Origin: Phascolarctobacterium faecium DSM 14760
GTDB taxonomy: Bacteria; Bacillota; Negativicutes; Acidaminococcales; Acidaminococcaceae
DNA: 64,000 bases
Assembly: GCF_003269275.1 (NCBI RefSeq)
Contig: NZ_QLTS01000005.1
Coordinates: 62,001 to 126,000, forward strand
Direction: 5' to 3'
Each line of letters starts with the position of its first letter. Position 1 is the first letter of the stretch. The position numbers and the translations under genes are program-made. Under the pieces are notes generated by a model that was given only the letters and a program-made list of their open reading frames with translations, was not told the DNA's origin and searched no databases. Below are positions 18,139-27,535 of this stretch, in pieces.

Positions 18139-20346
18139 TTAGAATTGACCGCCGAAGCTGAAATGGAAACGTCCGCCCTGATCACCATAACCATAATCAA
18201 GCTTTACCGGTCCAAGAGGTGAGTTGATCCTTAAACCAACACCATAACTATATTTCAGCTCGCCCAAATCAAATGCTGTTTCACGGTCTTTGTCCCAGGC
18301 ATAACCGCTGTCTACAAACAAAACACCCTGCACTTTTTTCACGATCGGCATTCTATATTCAACAGTGCCTTTCAGCATGCTGTTGCCTTTGAACTGGTCA
18401 TCTTTATAACCGCGCAACGTCTCGCTGCCGCCCATTGAAAATCTCTGGCTAAGCGGCATATTGCCGCTGGCATAACCAGCTCCAAGCTGTACGGCAATGA
18501 CATTTTCTGCGCCCTGACGATAGTAATAACGATAATCAACAGAGTATTTCGTAAAGTCAAAATCGCCGCCTAAACCAGCATATTCGATCGTATAGGCATT
18601 TCTTTTGCCTTCATGCGGATCATAAATATTATCGCGTGAATCATACACTCTGGCGACACCGATACTGCGGGTCAGGCCAAAATTCTTCTTACGTCTATAT
18701 TCACCGTCATATTTAGGACCATCATATCTAGAGTCATAATCGCTGTTATTTCCCCAAGAATCCTCATAATACTGCGTGCTGTAACCATCAACAGCACCTT
18801 TGTAAATGTCGTCACGATTCTTCAACGTCAGATAATTGCTGACATATTCATTATTAGTCTTACGGCTGAACGTCAATTCCTGCCCGCGACGTTTTTTGTC
18901 ATAACGGGCAATTTCGTCGGCGTTACGGTCATAGTCTGCATATTCGTTGGTAACGTCGTACAAAGTAATTGTTGCGCTTGTTTCTTTACTGTCGATCCAA
19001 GGTTTTGTATAAGAGAACTCATAGTTCTTATTATCCGCACCGCCGAATTCCCAGCGAATATTAACTTTATCACCGGTACCACGGAAATTTTTATCACCGA
19101 CTGATACCATACCGATAAATCCGTCCGCATCACTGTAGCCGGCACCGATACCAAAAGTACCGGTATTCATTTCTACAACGGAAATCTCAATCTCTACAGC
19201 ATTAGGCTGCTGACCGGGGTTCAATTTGATATTAACATCTTCAAAATAGCCTAGATTATAAATACGCTGCATACTGCGGCGGGCATCTTTGGCATTAAAA
19301 GGTTCGCCTTTTTTCAGTTTCATTTCACGGATAATAACATAATCTTTAGTTTTAGTATTGCCCTTAATTTTAAAGTCTTCAACAATACCTTCATTTACGA
19401 CCAACAGCAGGGTTCCGTCAGGCTGCATTCTGATATCCGCAACACGTGCTAAAATGTAACCCTCTTTATTGTATTCAGCTTCCAAACGCTGTACTTTTGC
19501 GTTTACTTCTCTGATATTGATCAGCTGATTTTTGGGAAGATCCAGTAAGCTTTCAATTTTTTCTGTAGAAATCTTTGTATTTCCTTCTACTGCCAGCTGC
19601 TGATAAATAGGATTTTCCATAACATGATAGGTAACCTGCACACCTTCCGGAACCTGCTTAAATTCAGGCTGCAGATCATAGAACCATCCCATATTATAAA
19701 TAGCGTATAAATCCTTACCTAAACCTTCAGACGTCAAAGTCATACCAGGTTTAGTTTTTAAAACATTAATAATCTCTTCAGTTGGAGTCACATTATTACC
19801 GCTGACCATAATTTTAGTCACCAGCTGACCAAAATACGGTGCCGCAGCCTTTTCTATTTCTGCGGGAGGACGCATTGGCGGCTCTTCTTCACGGACTGCT
19901 GTAGTATTTGTCTGCGGGGCATTGGCAACAGCTTCCTGAGCAGACTTCGCCGCATCTTCTCTGGCAGCCTCTTTTTCAGCTTCCTGTCTGCTTACAGGAC
20001 GTTTGGCCTCTTCCTGCTGTTCAGCATCACCAGCTTCAGCCGGCTGTTCTTCAGTAGTGCCTTTATAGCGAGGATCGGAAATATCTTCAGATGGCTTATT
20101 ATGCATATAATAAACTGTCTTTTTCCCCTTTTTACTCAGTCCGCCTTTATCTTTTCCTTTGCCTTTTTGTGCTTTCTGTGCTTTTTCAAGAGCAGCTTTG
20201 GTAACAATCTGCTCTTTCCCACCGATAGTCATGGTTTGGTTTTCAACGACATCGGCCGCACTGTTTTCCTGCGCCCAAACAGGAGTCGTCAGCAAAAGCG
20301 CTGCCAGGCTCAAAGATAAGGACCGCAACATATTTTTTCTTCTCAT
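18139..20346 (-). CDS. bamA: Outer membrane assembly factor BamA (Omp85)
   Basis: A 735-residue Omp85 protein that inserts beta-barrel proteins into the outer membrane. A signal peptide (1-25) is followed by an unusual highly charged, low-complexity region (about 45-165: K/G-rich then E/A-rich). Three POTRA domains follow (about 173-246, 247-320, 321-393), fewer than the five of proteobacterial BamA. The barrel runs from about 396 to the terminal phenylalanine, with the lid-loop motif LRGY (in GSETLRGYKDDQ). The ATG has a GGAGG site. It sits between a single-span membrane protein and the unknown barrel protein. Omp85 members also include TamA, but the genomic setting suits the sole BamA. Confidence 0.92.
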   Translation of the reverse strand: MRRKNMLRSLSLSLAALLLTTPVWAQENSAADVVENQTMTIGGKEQIVTKAALEKAQKAQKGKGKDKGGLSKKGKKTVYYMHNKPSEDISDPRYKGTTEEQPAEAGDAEQQEEAKRPVSRQEAEKEAAREDAAKSAQEAVANAPQTNTTAVREEEPPMRPPAEIEKAAAPYFGQLVTKIMVSGNNVTPTEEIINVLKTKPGMTLTSEGLGKDLYAIYNMGWFYDLQPEFKQVPEGVQVTYHVMENPIYQQLAVEGNTKISTEKIESLLDLPKNQLINIREVNAKVQRLEAEYNKEGYILARVADIRMQPDGTLLLVVNEGIVEDFKIKGNTKTKDYVIIREMKLKKGEPFNAKDARRSMQRIYNLGYFEDVNIKLNPGQQPNAVEIEISVVEMNTGTFGIGAGYSDADGFIGMVSVGDKNFRGTGDKVNIRWEFGGADNKNYEFSYTKPWIDSKETSATITLYDVTNEYADYDRNADEIARYDKKRRGQELTFSRKTNNEYVSNYLTLKNRDDIYKGAVDGYSTQYYEDSWGNNSDYDSRYDGPKYDGEYRRKKNFGLTRSIGVARVYDSRDNIYDPHEGKRNAYTIEYAGLGGDFDFTKYSVDYRYYYRQGAENVIAVQLGAGYASGNMPLSQRFSMGGSETLRGYKDDQFKGNSMLKGTVEYRMPIVKKVQGVLFVDSGYAWDKDRETAFDLGELKYSYGVGLRINSPLGPVKLDYGYGDQGGRFHFSFGGQF

Positions 20347-20364
20347 CCAAAAATCCTCCCTAAA

Positions 20365-20877
20365 CTAGTTAGCATCCCGTAAAGTTCTGCGCGCTTCACG
20401 CACAAGCTGCCGCATATCTGCAGTAGGCAACTCCACACTACGCTGCTGTTCTTTTACTTGCTCTTTCGGATACTCTGACGGTATCACTACCGTTTTCTGT
20501 TCTTGTTCTGGTTTATCTGTAAAAGTCGGCACCATTTTATTGGGAGCCGCCTCTGTTTGAGGCAAATTTTTCTGCAGCTCAGTTGAAGCCATAACTGCAG
20601 CGGGATTTTGCAACTTCACCCCAGGTTCTTCTACTGTTCCAGCATATAACCAGCCACCATAGCCAGCTAATACTACGATAGCCGCAGCAAGCAAAGCTAA
20701 ACGCTGTCTGGTCCAAACAGAAACCCAGCCGCGTTTTTCCCGCAAATGCTTAATTTCCGCTTCAGCCAGCATCAAATCCAATTCACCGCGCATGCCGTTG
20801 TTTTCACGGAAACTTTTTTCAGCATTTTCTAAGCTGCTCTTAACATTGCGAATATGTTCACAAATGGATTTCGCCAC
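20365..20877 (-). CDS. Single-span membrane protein of unknown function upstream of bamA
   Basis: A 170-residue protein. The open frame extends upstream, but the GTG at 20877 has a GGAAGGGGG site 8 nt away and is preferred. Residues 1-55 are a charged, helical cytoplasmic part (HIRNVKSSLENAEKS, LMLAEAEIKHLREKRG); residues about 60-80 form one transmembrane helix (LLAAAIVVLAGYGGWLY); the rest is a proline- and glutamine-rich periplasmic tail ending in the helix ADMRQLVREARRTLR. No family recognised. It is 18 nt before bamA and likely co-expressed, so a role at the inner membrane in envelope assembly is possible. Confidence 0.65.
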   Translation of the reverse strand: MAKSICEHIRNVKSSLENAEKSFRENNGMRGELDLMLAEAEIKHLREKRGWVSVWTRQRLALLAAAIVVLAGYGGWLYAGTVEEPGVKLQNPAAVMASTELQKNLPQTEAAPNKMVPTFTDKPEQEQKTVVIPSEYPKEQVKEQQRSVELPTADMRQLVREARRTLRDAN

Positions 20878-20977
20878 CGTAAAAACCCCCTTCCGCGATT
20901 TTAAAATAATAAAAGATATATATATAATCACTAATATAAAAATTTTTTCACATAGCGAATTTTCTTAATATATGCCA

Positions 20978-21006
20978 TATATAACGATTAAAGCTTATAT
21001 AAGCAA
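20978..21006 (-). promoter_or_regulatory. Promoter with palindromic -35 region, upstream of the bamA unit
   Basis: The minus strand reads TTGCTT, 17 nt, TATATA about 100 nt before the GTG at 20877. A perfect 12-bp palindrome GCTTATATAAGC (20993-21004) overlaps the -35 box and may bind a regulator. Nothing else is seen in the 160-nt gap. Confidence 0.45.
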
Positions 21007-21038
21007 TTCTTGTTTTAAATAACGCCTGTTTTCTTTTA

Positions 21039-21674
21039 TTAGCTTTTATTTAATTCGTTCATCAATCGTGAAAGCATACCTCTAACTCTGCGTACACCTT
21101 GTTTCTGCAGCCGATAAATGTGCCCCAGGCTCACATCGATTGATGCCGCTAAATCTCCAGCGCTTTTATCTTCCAGATAAATACCTGTCAAAACCTGCTG
21201 TTCTTTTTGCGGGAGCCTTTCCATCGCCTGAGTTATCTTATCATTTAAAAAATGCCGCTCTGCCAACTCAAATGGAGTAGCTTCATTTGATACCAAACAT
21301 TCAGACCAGGCAAGGCCTGCTGAATTTACTCCATCCAAAGACAACATCTGGCTGCCATATTCAGCCTGCAGAAAATCAAGCATTCTTCCTCGGATACGGT
21401 GGGAAGCAAAAATGCTGAAAGCAACACCGCGTGTATAATCAAATTTTTCAGCCGCTTCCAATAAACCTACCGTACCTTCCTGAATCAATTCCAGGGTCTG
21501 TGTTTCAGTAAGTCGGAAGGCCATTGCTATTTTAAAAACCAATGGCTGATAAGCAGTAATTATTTTCCTGTACGCGCTTTGATCACCATCAGCGCAGGCA
21601 CGCCATAAATCAAGTTCTTCTTCCCGTTCCAGCAAATTGATTTTTTGTAACTCCGTTAAATATTGCTGCAGCAT
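21039..21674 (-). CDS. Small sigma-70-family RNA polymerase sigma factor
   Basis: A 211-residue sigma factor. Region 2 is clear: PLVFKIAMAFRLTE, ELIQEGTVGLLEAAEKFDYTRGVAFSIFASHRIRGRMLDFLQ (about residues 47-105). A short variable segment replaces most of region 3, and region 4 (RLPQKEQQVLTGIYLEDKSAGDLAASIDVSLGHIYRLQKQGVRRV, about 150-195) ends the protein. The ATG at 21674 is chosen because AGGAGGG lies 6 nt upstream; the longer frame would overlap tamB. It follows tamB by 23 nt and precedes the bamA unit, suggesting envelope-related regulation. No anti-sigma gene is obvious next to it. Confidence 0.82.
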   Translation of the reverse strand: MLQQYLTELQKINLLEREEELDLWRACADGDQSAYRKIITAYQPLVFKIAMAFRLTETQTLELIQEGTVGLLEAAEKFDYTRGVAFSIFASHRIRGRMLDFLQAEYGSQMLSLDGVNSAGLAWSECLVSNEATPFELAERHFLNDKITQAMERLPQKEQQVLTGIYLEDKSAGDLAASIDVSLGHIYRLQKQGVRRVRGMLSRLMNELNKS

Positions 21675-21697
21675 CTGCTTCCCTCCTTTCATTTCAT

Positions 21698-24600
21698 TTA
21701 AAAGGTTAGCCGATATTCCAGGCCATACCAATTCTCATTATTTTCATTTAAAGAATAATTTATATTCAAATGTTTACTGATCTCATACTGACCGAATACA
21801 CTATGGTGCTCATTATCCATACTGGTAGTATAACCAACCATAAAGTTATCCGTCAAATATTTACTGAATAAAACATTATATTGGTTACGTTCATCAGGTG
21901 TGAACTCACGGTTACGACGTGTATCCATTTCGATACCAGACCGCAGTTTTCCTGAATAAACCCTGAATTCATCAAGCCCCAGAGCCTCTTTAAAAATTTG
22001 TTCAACGTCACCAAATACCGCCATTTCCAAACCGGCAGTCATTAAATTCTGTAAATCATCGCTGTCGACACCTTCACTGCTGGTAGCTTCACGCTGCAGA
22101 GTCAGCATCCGCACGATCTGATCTTTGGTCAGCGGCGGCGAGGAATTGAGCTGTAGGTCCATTTCTTCAAGCGGTCCAGAAATGCGCATTCCAATATCAT
22201 AACGCTGGAACTTTGCTGTAGCCTCAAGATTCACCGTAGGCAGAACGCTTCCAGGTATAGGCCAGGCAGCAGAAGCAGAGCGAACTTTAAATTGTGTGCG
22301 CAAATAACTGATCGAACCTCGATCAGCACTGATCGTACCACTTATATTAGTATACAATGTACTGCCCTGGATATTCAATCCTCCGGCAAGCCATAAGTCA
22401 TATAAATATTTATTATACAAATGGATTTTCGGTCCAAGCGTTATCTGTACATCAAGACCAATATTACTTTCGCCTTCGCCAAACTCCGGTATTGTCGGCA
22501 TATTGACGAGCACGTCATCAAAGCGCACTTCACCTTTAAGCAGCGGCCGATAACTAAAGCGAGGACCTTTTCCAGGAGGAGGTGCGCTTCCTGCTTCTGG
22601 TCTCACAATGAACCTCTGCGGCGTTACTGTCAGATTGCCATTGATACGTCCTGTAAAAATATCAGAAGCTATTTCTGCGTTATCAGCAACCAGGTCAAGC
22701 TGATAAGCCTCACGTTCATTGGAGCGCAGCGCATAAGTACCGCTGCCTTTAAATGAACCCTTGCCAAGCTTGGCTGAAATATCTTTAAGCGCAACTTTAT
22801 TGCCTTCAAACTCTATATCTGTATGAATATTTTCAATAACAGTCTGTACATGTTTAAATTTCAAAGACCCATCAGGAATTTTTACAGCACCGTAAACCAA
22901 AGGTTCCTCAAGCGTACCTGCCAGTTTAACCTGCCCCTGCGTTTCACCTACGCCCCATTCCACCATTGGCGAAATGACCTGCAAAATACCCAGTCGTGCA
23001 TTGTCCAGATTAAGCTGTACATTCATCTGCGCGTTAGGATCGCGCCGCTGTTCTTTTGATCTGAATAAATCCAGCGGTACATCACCATAGGCACTGGCCT
23101 TATAAATATCTTTATTTAACATCGCCTGCTCTATTTTCAGATTATCATTCGCAAGCGAAAGCATCGCTGTAAAGTCATCGAAGCCAATGCCGGCCACACT
23201 GCCGTTTTTCACTTCCACAGAACCGTTTCCTTCAGGATCCTTTAAGGTTCCATGCAGCTGTACGAACATATTTAGATCACCGGTAACTTCAACAGGATCT
23301 GACATAAACGCTGTTACCAACGCAGGATTAGCATCTACAGCACCGGCCTCAAGTTCCAGCTTCCCATTAGCCAGATCAACCTTACCGCCGACAGCAACGA
23401 TTCCCTTATCTGTAACGTCCTTTGTTTCCATCAGTTTGACATCATCAAAATACCAGACTTTATCCTGCAAATGACCTTTAAACTTCATTTCTTCATATTT
23501 AAGATCATTAATAGAAATATCATCCACCCAGACATCAACAAAAATACCTGATCCCGGACCATGCGGATTAATTGCAATTTCGCCCTGAGCCAAACCATCT
23601 ACATTATAATCAGCTTTAGCCATTTTAAGTATAGACCTGACATTACCATATATAGCCACTATATTGCCCTGCAGCAATTTTTGCTCATGGTTATAATCAA
23701 GTTCTGCAGAAAGCACACCTTTAGGAGCCTGCTTAAATGATCCCAGCAAATGATTCTTTATTCCGCCGTCACTATCCAATTTGCATTGGATATCCGTCAA
23801 TTCTTCGCCGTTAATCATAATAGATTTACTGCTGACGTCACCATGGAAAAATGGTTTCGACAAAGTGCCAGTCAAGGTACCATGTGCATTTGCATATCCG
23901 TCTAAATCAACAGTATCGTCATTAATCGGTAAAGCACTGAGATCAATGTCTCTTATATCAACTTTAAAATCAAGATTTTTTTCTGCATCCATTCGGCCAT
24001 TAAGCTTGGCCTCTGTTGATAATGCAACAATATCACAGTCACTGATTACTAAATTATTGGCCTGATAACTGTAGTCGGTTTCAATCTTATCTATAAGATA
24101 ACCTTCAGCACTGCCGTCGGTCAGCAAAAACTTACCGCTGATATCCGGCATCGTTAAAGTCCCTTTTACAAACATTATATTATTAACGTTACCAGTAAGC
24201 TTCACTTCCGGTGCTACAACCTTGATGAAAGGTTCGGCTCTTACTCCTGCTGTCTCAACATCCAAATCAAAAACAGGCTCTTCACCCTGGAGATTGATGC
24301 TGCCGTTTAAAACACTTTCACCTTGGGCCATTGTCACCTTGTAATTTTTCAGGACAACAATGTTATCCTGCATACTCAGTCCACCATGAGCTTCTTCAAT
24401 TTCCAGTCCAGCTATATTGACCTGCTTCAGTTGAGTAACACCTGTAAAATCAACCGCATCCTCAGTTCCTGAAACATCAAATTGCACTGCTGCCAGACCG
24501 CTGCCCTGCTGGCCCATAAAATCAAGAACAGGTGCAATTGGGAAATCTGTTACGGATCCCTGCAGTTTAAATTCACCTGCACTGGAAACTGTTCCTTGAG

Positions 24601-25960
24601 CTAACAATGCTCCTGTTTCTGTAAACGCCGAAAAATTATTAATTTTAAGGCCATTTTGGTCAGCATCAATGTCAAAATCAACTTTTTGCAGCGGCAAATC
24701 ACGCCAACCTAAACGCACCGTATCTGCGGCCAGGTTGACTTCAAACTTATCATCTTTGATTATGCCTTTCATCGCCATGCTGCCATCTACAGTAAAAACA
24801 TCGTATGGTCTGTCATGCAACGGCGCAGTTTTGACATTCTCTACGTCAAGTGCTGCCACTACACTTCCGCTTCCAAGATCATATTCTGCCAGAAAATCAA
24901 CTCTGCCTCCGCCAAATTCAGCACGTGCAGTATTTATCTGTGCCTTGTTATCAATTATTCTAAAAGGTACAGAAAGTTTTCGAACTTCTTCATTTTTTAT
25001 TTTCAGTAAGTCGGAAGTCAGTAACCCGCGCCCCTGAATGTTATCCTTGTCCTTAAAATCAAGATCCCCATTAAGCTGTGCCGTCTGTCCATCTACAGTC
25101 AGTAAAAGTTTGTCTGATTTAACGGCTTTGTCATTAAAAGCAACCTTTCCGTCAATACCTACAGGAAATTCCTCATCTCCGTAAACAGCAACGCCTGTCA
25201 GTTTTTCCAAAACAACGGTGCCCGACATAGCGATATCTTCACCACTATTAGTCCACAAAAGATTAACATCCGCAACAGCACCCTGGAAATTTTTAACTTT
25301 TCCAAACTCTTCTGCTAAAGGGGCAAAAGCAGTTAAAGCAAAATGGTCGCTCTTTACTGTTAAACTGCCTACAGCCTTCATGTCAATCAGGCCCTTGAGT
25401 TCCAAAGCGTCTTCATCATGTAACAGTTTCGCATCAATAGCAAATTTCGGATTACCCCCACCGTCAACAGAACCATTCAAACCAAAATCCCATTCCCCAT
25501 ATGGAGTTTTGGTTACAATATGTCCATTTGCAATATCTAAGATTCCATAGAACGGTGTCTCATCAGAATCTGACGGTTTCAAAAAATCCTGCACGTTCCA
25601 TTGCTCTGTTTTATTCAGTGTTAAATAAATAGTCGGCTTTTCCAAAGAAACTCTGTCTAAAGCTTTATTTGTATTAAAAAGAGCATGCCAAGGCGAGATA
25701 TGCAGCTTAACATTTGGCAAATCAGCAATCAACTGCTGCTTCTTGTCCTTCACCTGCACATCAAATACGGACAATTCTAAGGCACCATTCCATTCTACAC
25801 GGGCAATATCAATAGAACCAGTAATATAATCCTTAGCTAAATTCGACACCAAAGGCGGAATCTGAGCCAAATATCCCGGCACAATAAATTTTATGATACT
25901 GTAATATACTATGCCGACTATTGCCGCAATTCCCAGCAACCAACGAAATAGTTTATTCAT
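21698..25960 (-). CDS. tamB: TamB/AsmA-like intermembrane lipid-transfer protein
   Basis: A 1420-residue protein anchored by one N-terminal transmembrane helix (about 5-27), with a very long series of amphipathic beta-strands that would form a hydrophobic groove across the periplasm. The C-terminal TamB domain (DUF490) is seen in the last 350 residues, including LNSSPPLTKDQIVRMLTL and the terminal NWYGLEYRLTF. In other diderms TamB and its AsmA-like relatives move phospholipids or help barrel insertion. No TamA gene is present here, so BamA (3 kb downstream) is the likely outer-membrane partner. The ATG has a GGAGG site. Confidence 0.9.
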   Translation of the reverse strand: MNKLFRWLLGIAAIVGIVYYSIIKFIVPGYLAQIPPLVSNLAKDYITGSIDIARVEWNGALELSVFDVQVKDKKQQLIADLPNVKLHISPWHALFNTNKALDRVSLEKPTIYLTLNKTEQWNVQDFLKPSDSDETPFYGILDIANGHIVTKTPYGEWDFGLNGSVDGGGNPKFAIDAKLLHDEDALELKGLIDMKAVGSLTVKSDHFALTAFAPLAEEFGKVKNFQGAVADVNLLWTNSGEDIAMSGTVVLEKLTGVAVYGDEEFPVGIDGKVAFNDKAVKSDKLLLTVDGQTAQLNGDLDFKDKDNIQGRGLLTSDLLKIKNEEVRKLSVPFRIIDNKAQINTARAEFGGGRVDFLAEYDLGSGSVVAALDVENVKTAPLHDRPYDVFTVDGSMAMKGIIKDDKFEVNLAADTVRLGWRDLPLQKVDFDIDADQNGLKINNFSAFTETGALLAQGTVSSAGEFKLQGSVTDFPIAPVLDFMGQQGSGLAAVQFDVSGTEDAVDFTGVTQLKQVNIAGLEIEEAHGGLSMQDNIVVLKNYKVTMAQGESVLNGSINLQGEEPVFDLDVETAGVRAEPFIKVVAPEVKLTGNVNNIMFVKGTLTMPDISGKFLLTDGSAEGYLIDKIETDYSYQANNLVISDCDIVALSTEAKLNGRMDAEKNLDFKVDIRDIDLSALPINDDTVDLDGYANAHGTLTGTLSKPFFHGDVSSKSIMINGEELTDIQCKLDSDGGIKNHLLGSFKQAPKGVLSAELDYNHEQKLLQGNIVAIYGNVRSILKMAKADYNVDGLAQGEIAINPHGPGSGIFVDVWVDDISINDLKYEEMKFKGHLQDKVWYFDDVKLMETKDVTDKGIVAVGGKVDLANGKLELEAGAVDANPALVTAFMSDPVEVTGDLNMFVQLHGTLKDPEGNGSVEVKNGSVAGIGFDDFTAMLSLANDNLKIEQAMLNKDIYKASAYGDVPLDLFRSKEQRRDPNAQMNVQLNLDNARLGILQVISPMVEWGVGETQGQVKLAGTLEEPLVYGAVKIPDGSLKFKHVQTVIENIHTDIEFEGNKVALKDISAKLGKGSFKGSGTYALRSNEREAYQLDLVADNAEIASDIFTGRINGNLTVTPQRFIVRPEAGSAPPPGKGPRFSYRPLLKGEVRFDDVLVNMPTIPEFGEGESNIGLDVQITLGPKIHLYNKYLYDLWLAGGLNIQGSTLYTNISGTISADRGSISYLRTQFKVRSASAAWPIPGSVLPTVNLEATAKFQRYDIGMRISGPLEEMDLQLNSSPPLTKDQIVRMLTLQREATSSEGVDSDDLQNLMTAGLEMAVFGDVEQIFKEALGLDEFRVYSGKLRSGIEMDTRRNREFTPDERNQYNVLFSKYLTDNFMVGYTTSMDNEHHSVFGQYEISKHLNINYSLNENNENWYGLEYRLTF

Positions 25961-26044
25961 GTTCTGCCTCCGCAGTAAAAGTCATAATACAACTTATTTT
26001 ACTTCGACAAAAAACAAAAACCTCCTTCATTTTAATTATAAAAT

Positions 26045-26071
26045 AAAAAATCCCGCCTGAGCGGGATTTTT
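26045..26071 (-). terminator. Terminator after tolC
   Basis: A 7-bp stem ATCCCGC/GCGGGAT with a 4-nt loop is flanked by A6 and T5 runs, so it could work in both directions. On the minus strand it lies 4 nt after the tolC stop. Confidence 0.8.
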
Positions 26072-26075
26072 ATAA

Positions 26076-27452
26076 TTATTCTGCTGCAGTTTCTGTAGAC
26101 ATAGTCGGCAGATTTGTTGTATTCGCAGCCGCAGTAACAGCTACAGGTACACCCATCGAAGTTTCCAATGCAATTTTCGAAGTATTGTAATCATACAAAG
26201 CATTGACAAAATTCGTTTTTGCCTCGGTCAGTGCAACCTGCGCGTCAATAACGTCCAGGTTAGTACCTACACCGGCCATATAACGAACCTGCGCAATATG
26301 GAAATCTTCTTCAGCCTTAGCGACCGCTACCTGTGTAGTAGAGATACGTTTCTCAGCTTCACGCAGTCCCAGATAATTGCTGCGCACTTCCAGTTCCACA
26401 GAATTTACTGTATCACGATAAGTTTCTTCTGCCTGCAGCAGTTTTTCTTCCGCCGCATGTACTTTAGACAAGGTAACGCCAGAGTCAAAAATATTCATTG
26501 TCGCCCCAATGCCTACGGACCAGTTCTCTTTGTCATCACCAGGCCAGTTACTACCACTACCGCCCCAAGATTCAGTTGCAGATGCAGTAACTTTCGGCAA
26601 AAAGCCGCTTTTAGCCACTTTGACAGCACCTTTAGCCGCGTCTACAGCTAAACGGCTTTGCTCCAGCTCCGCACGGTTCATTGAAGCGTAATCAAGGCAA
26701 TACTGCATATCATTCTCGTATGGAGTATACTGCAGACTGTCTTTAAGTTTTAAGGTCGTATCTAAGGAAGTTCCAATAATCTTGTTCAACGAGGCTTCAG
26801 CTACATCGTAATTGTTGGTAGCCTGGATCAGCTGCTGCTGTGCATTAGCCAAAGAAACCTCACTGCGCAGTACATCTACCTTGGCTACAACGCCTACATC
26901 ATATTGCGCCTGTACATTTTTCAGATGCTCTTCCAGCTGATTAACAGAATCCTGATAGAGGTTTTCCATATTGCCAGCCTGCAGCAGGCTGAAATAGCCG
27001 TCTGTAGCCGTCTTTTTCATTTCGATGTAAGCCTTGGTTTCACCCAAAGCATAGCTTTTGTAATTAGCCTTAGCCTGATCTATCGTTCCTGATAATTGTC
27101 CACCAGTATAAATGGGAATCGAAGCGGTAATAGAATTACTGTGAGAATTACCAAGATTTTTGCTATAACTGCTAGTAGCTGTATTCCACTGTGGATCTGC
27201 ATATCCACCACGTCCAGATCTATGTTCCGCATCAATACTGATACCACGTCCGGCACGTGCTGCATTAAGTTCCGCTCTGGAACCTTTCTTTTCAGATACA
27301 GCGATCTTAATCGCCGGATTTGTTGTCAAAGCTCTTTGTACAGCATCGTCTAAATCAAGCTCCAAGGTTTCGGCAAAAACCGACTGACTGCATAATAAAC
27401 TTACTGCAGCCGTAAGCACCAGCACCTTTCGGCTCTTTTTATAATTGAACAT
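26076..27452 (-). CDS. tolC: TolC-family outer membrane efflux protein
   Basis: A 458-residue protein with a signal peptide cut after VFA (residue 28) and two repeated OEP halves of long coiled-coil helices alternating with short barrel strands (SNSITASIPIYTGGQLSG in the first half, NWSVGIGATMNIFDSG in the second). The end is a low-complexity A/T-rich tail. TolC trimers form the outer-membrane duct of tripartite exporters; no adaptor (HlyD/AcrA type) or pump gene is adjacent. It has its own promoter and a candidate operator and ends in a strong terminator, so it is probably a single-gene unit. Confidence 0.9.
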   Translation of the reverse strand: MFNYKKSRKVLVLTAAVSLLCSQSVFAETLELDLDDAVQRALTTNPAIKIAVSEKKGSRAELNAARAGRGISIDAEHRSGRGGYADPQWNTATSSYSKNLGNSHSNSITASIPIYTGGQLSGTIDQAKANYKSYALGETKAYIEMKKTATDGYFSLLQAGNMENLYQDSVNQLEEHLKNVQAQYDVGVVAKVDVLRSEVSLANAQQQLIQATNNYDVAEASLNKIIGTSLDTTLKLKDSLQYTPYENDMQYCLDYASMNRAELEQSRLAVDAAKGAVKVAKSGFLPKVTASATESWGGSGSNWPGDDKENWSVGIGATMNIFDSGVTLSKVHAAEEKLLQAEETYRDTVNSVELEVRSNYLGLREAEKRISTTQVAVAKAEEDFHIAQVRYMAGVGTNLDVIDAQVALTEAKTNFVNALYDYNTSKIALETSMGVPVAVTAAANTTNLPTMSTETAAE

Positions 27453-27472
27453 TATTTTCGTACCTCCAATCG

Positions 27473-27490
27473 ACTGACTGGCTAGTCAGT
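27473..27490. promoter_or_regulatory. Candidate TetR-type operator at the tolC promoter
   Basis: A perfect inverted repeat ACTGACT-GGCT-AGTCAGT lies just downstream of the tolC -10 box, where a bound repressor would block transcription. The ACTGAC/GTCAGT arm type is common for TetR-family efflux repressors. No tetR gene is in the window. Confidence 0.55.
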
Positions 27491-27498
27491 ATAAGAAA

Positions 27499-27527
27499 AT
27501 TATATTTTTTTATAACCCAAAAGTCAA
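27499..27527 (-). promoter_or_regulatory. Sigma-70 promoter of tolC
   Basis: The minus strand reads TTGACT, 17 nt, TATAAT, close to consensus. The -10 box lies 47 nt before the tolC ATG, and the -35 box is just after the mlaD stop. Confidence 0.75.
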
Positions 27528-27535
27528 ACCTTTTT

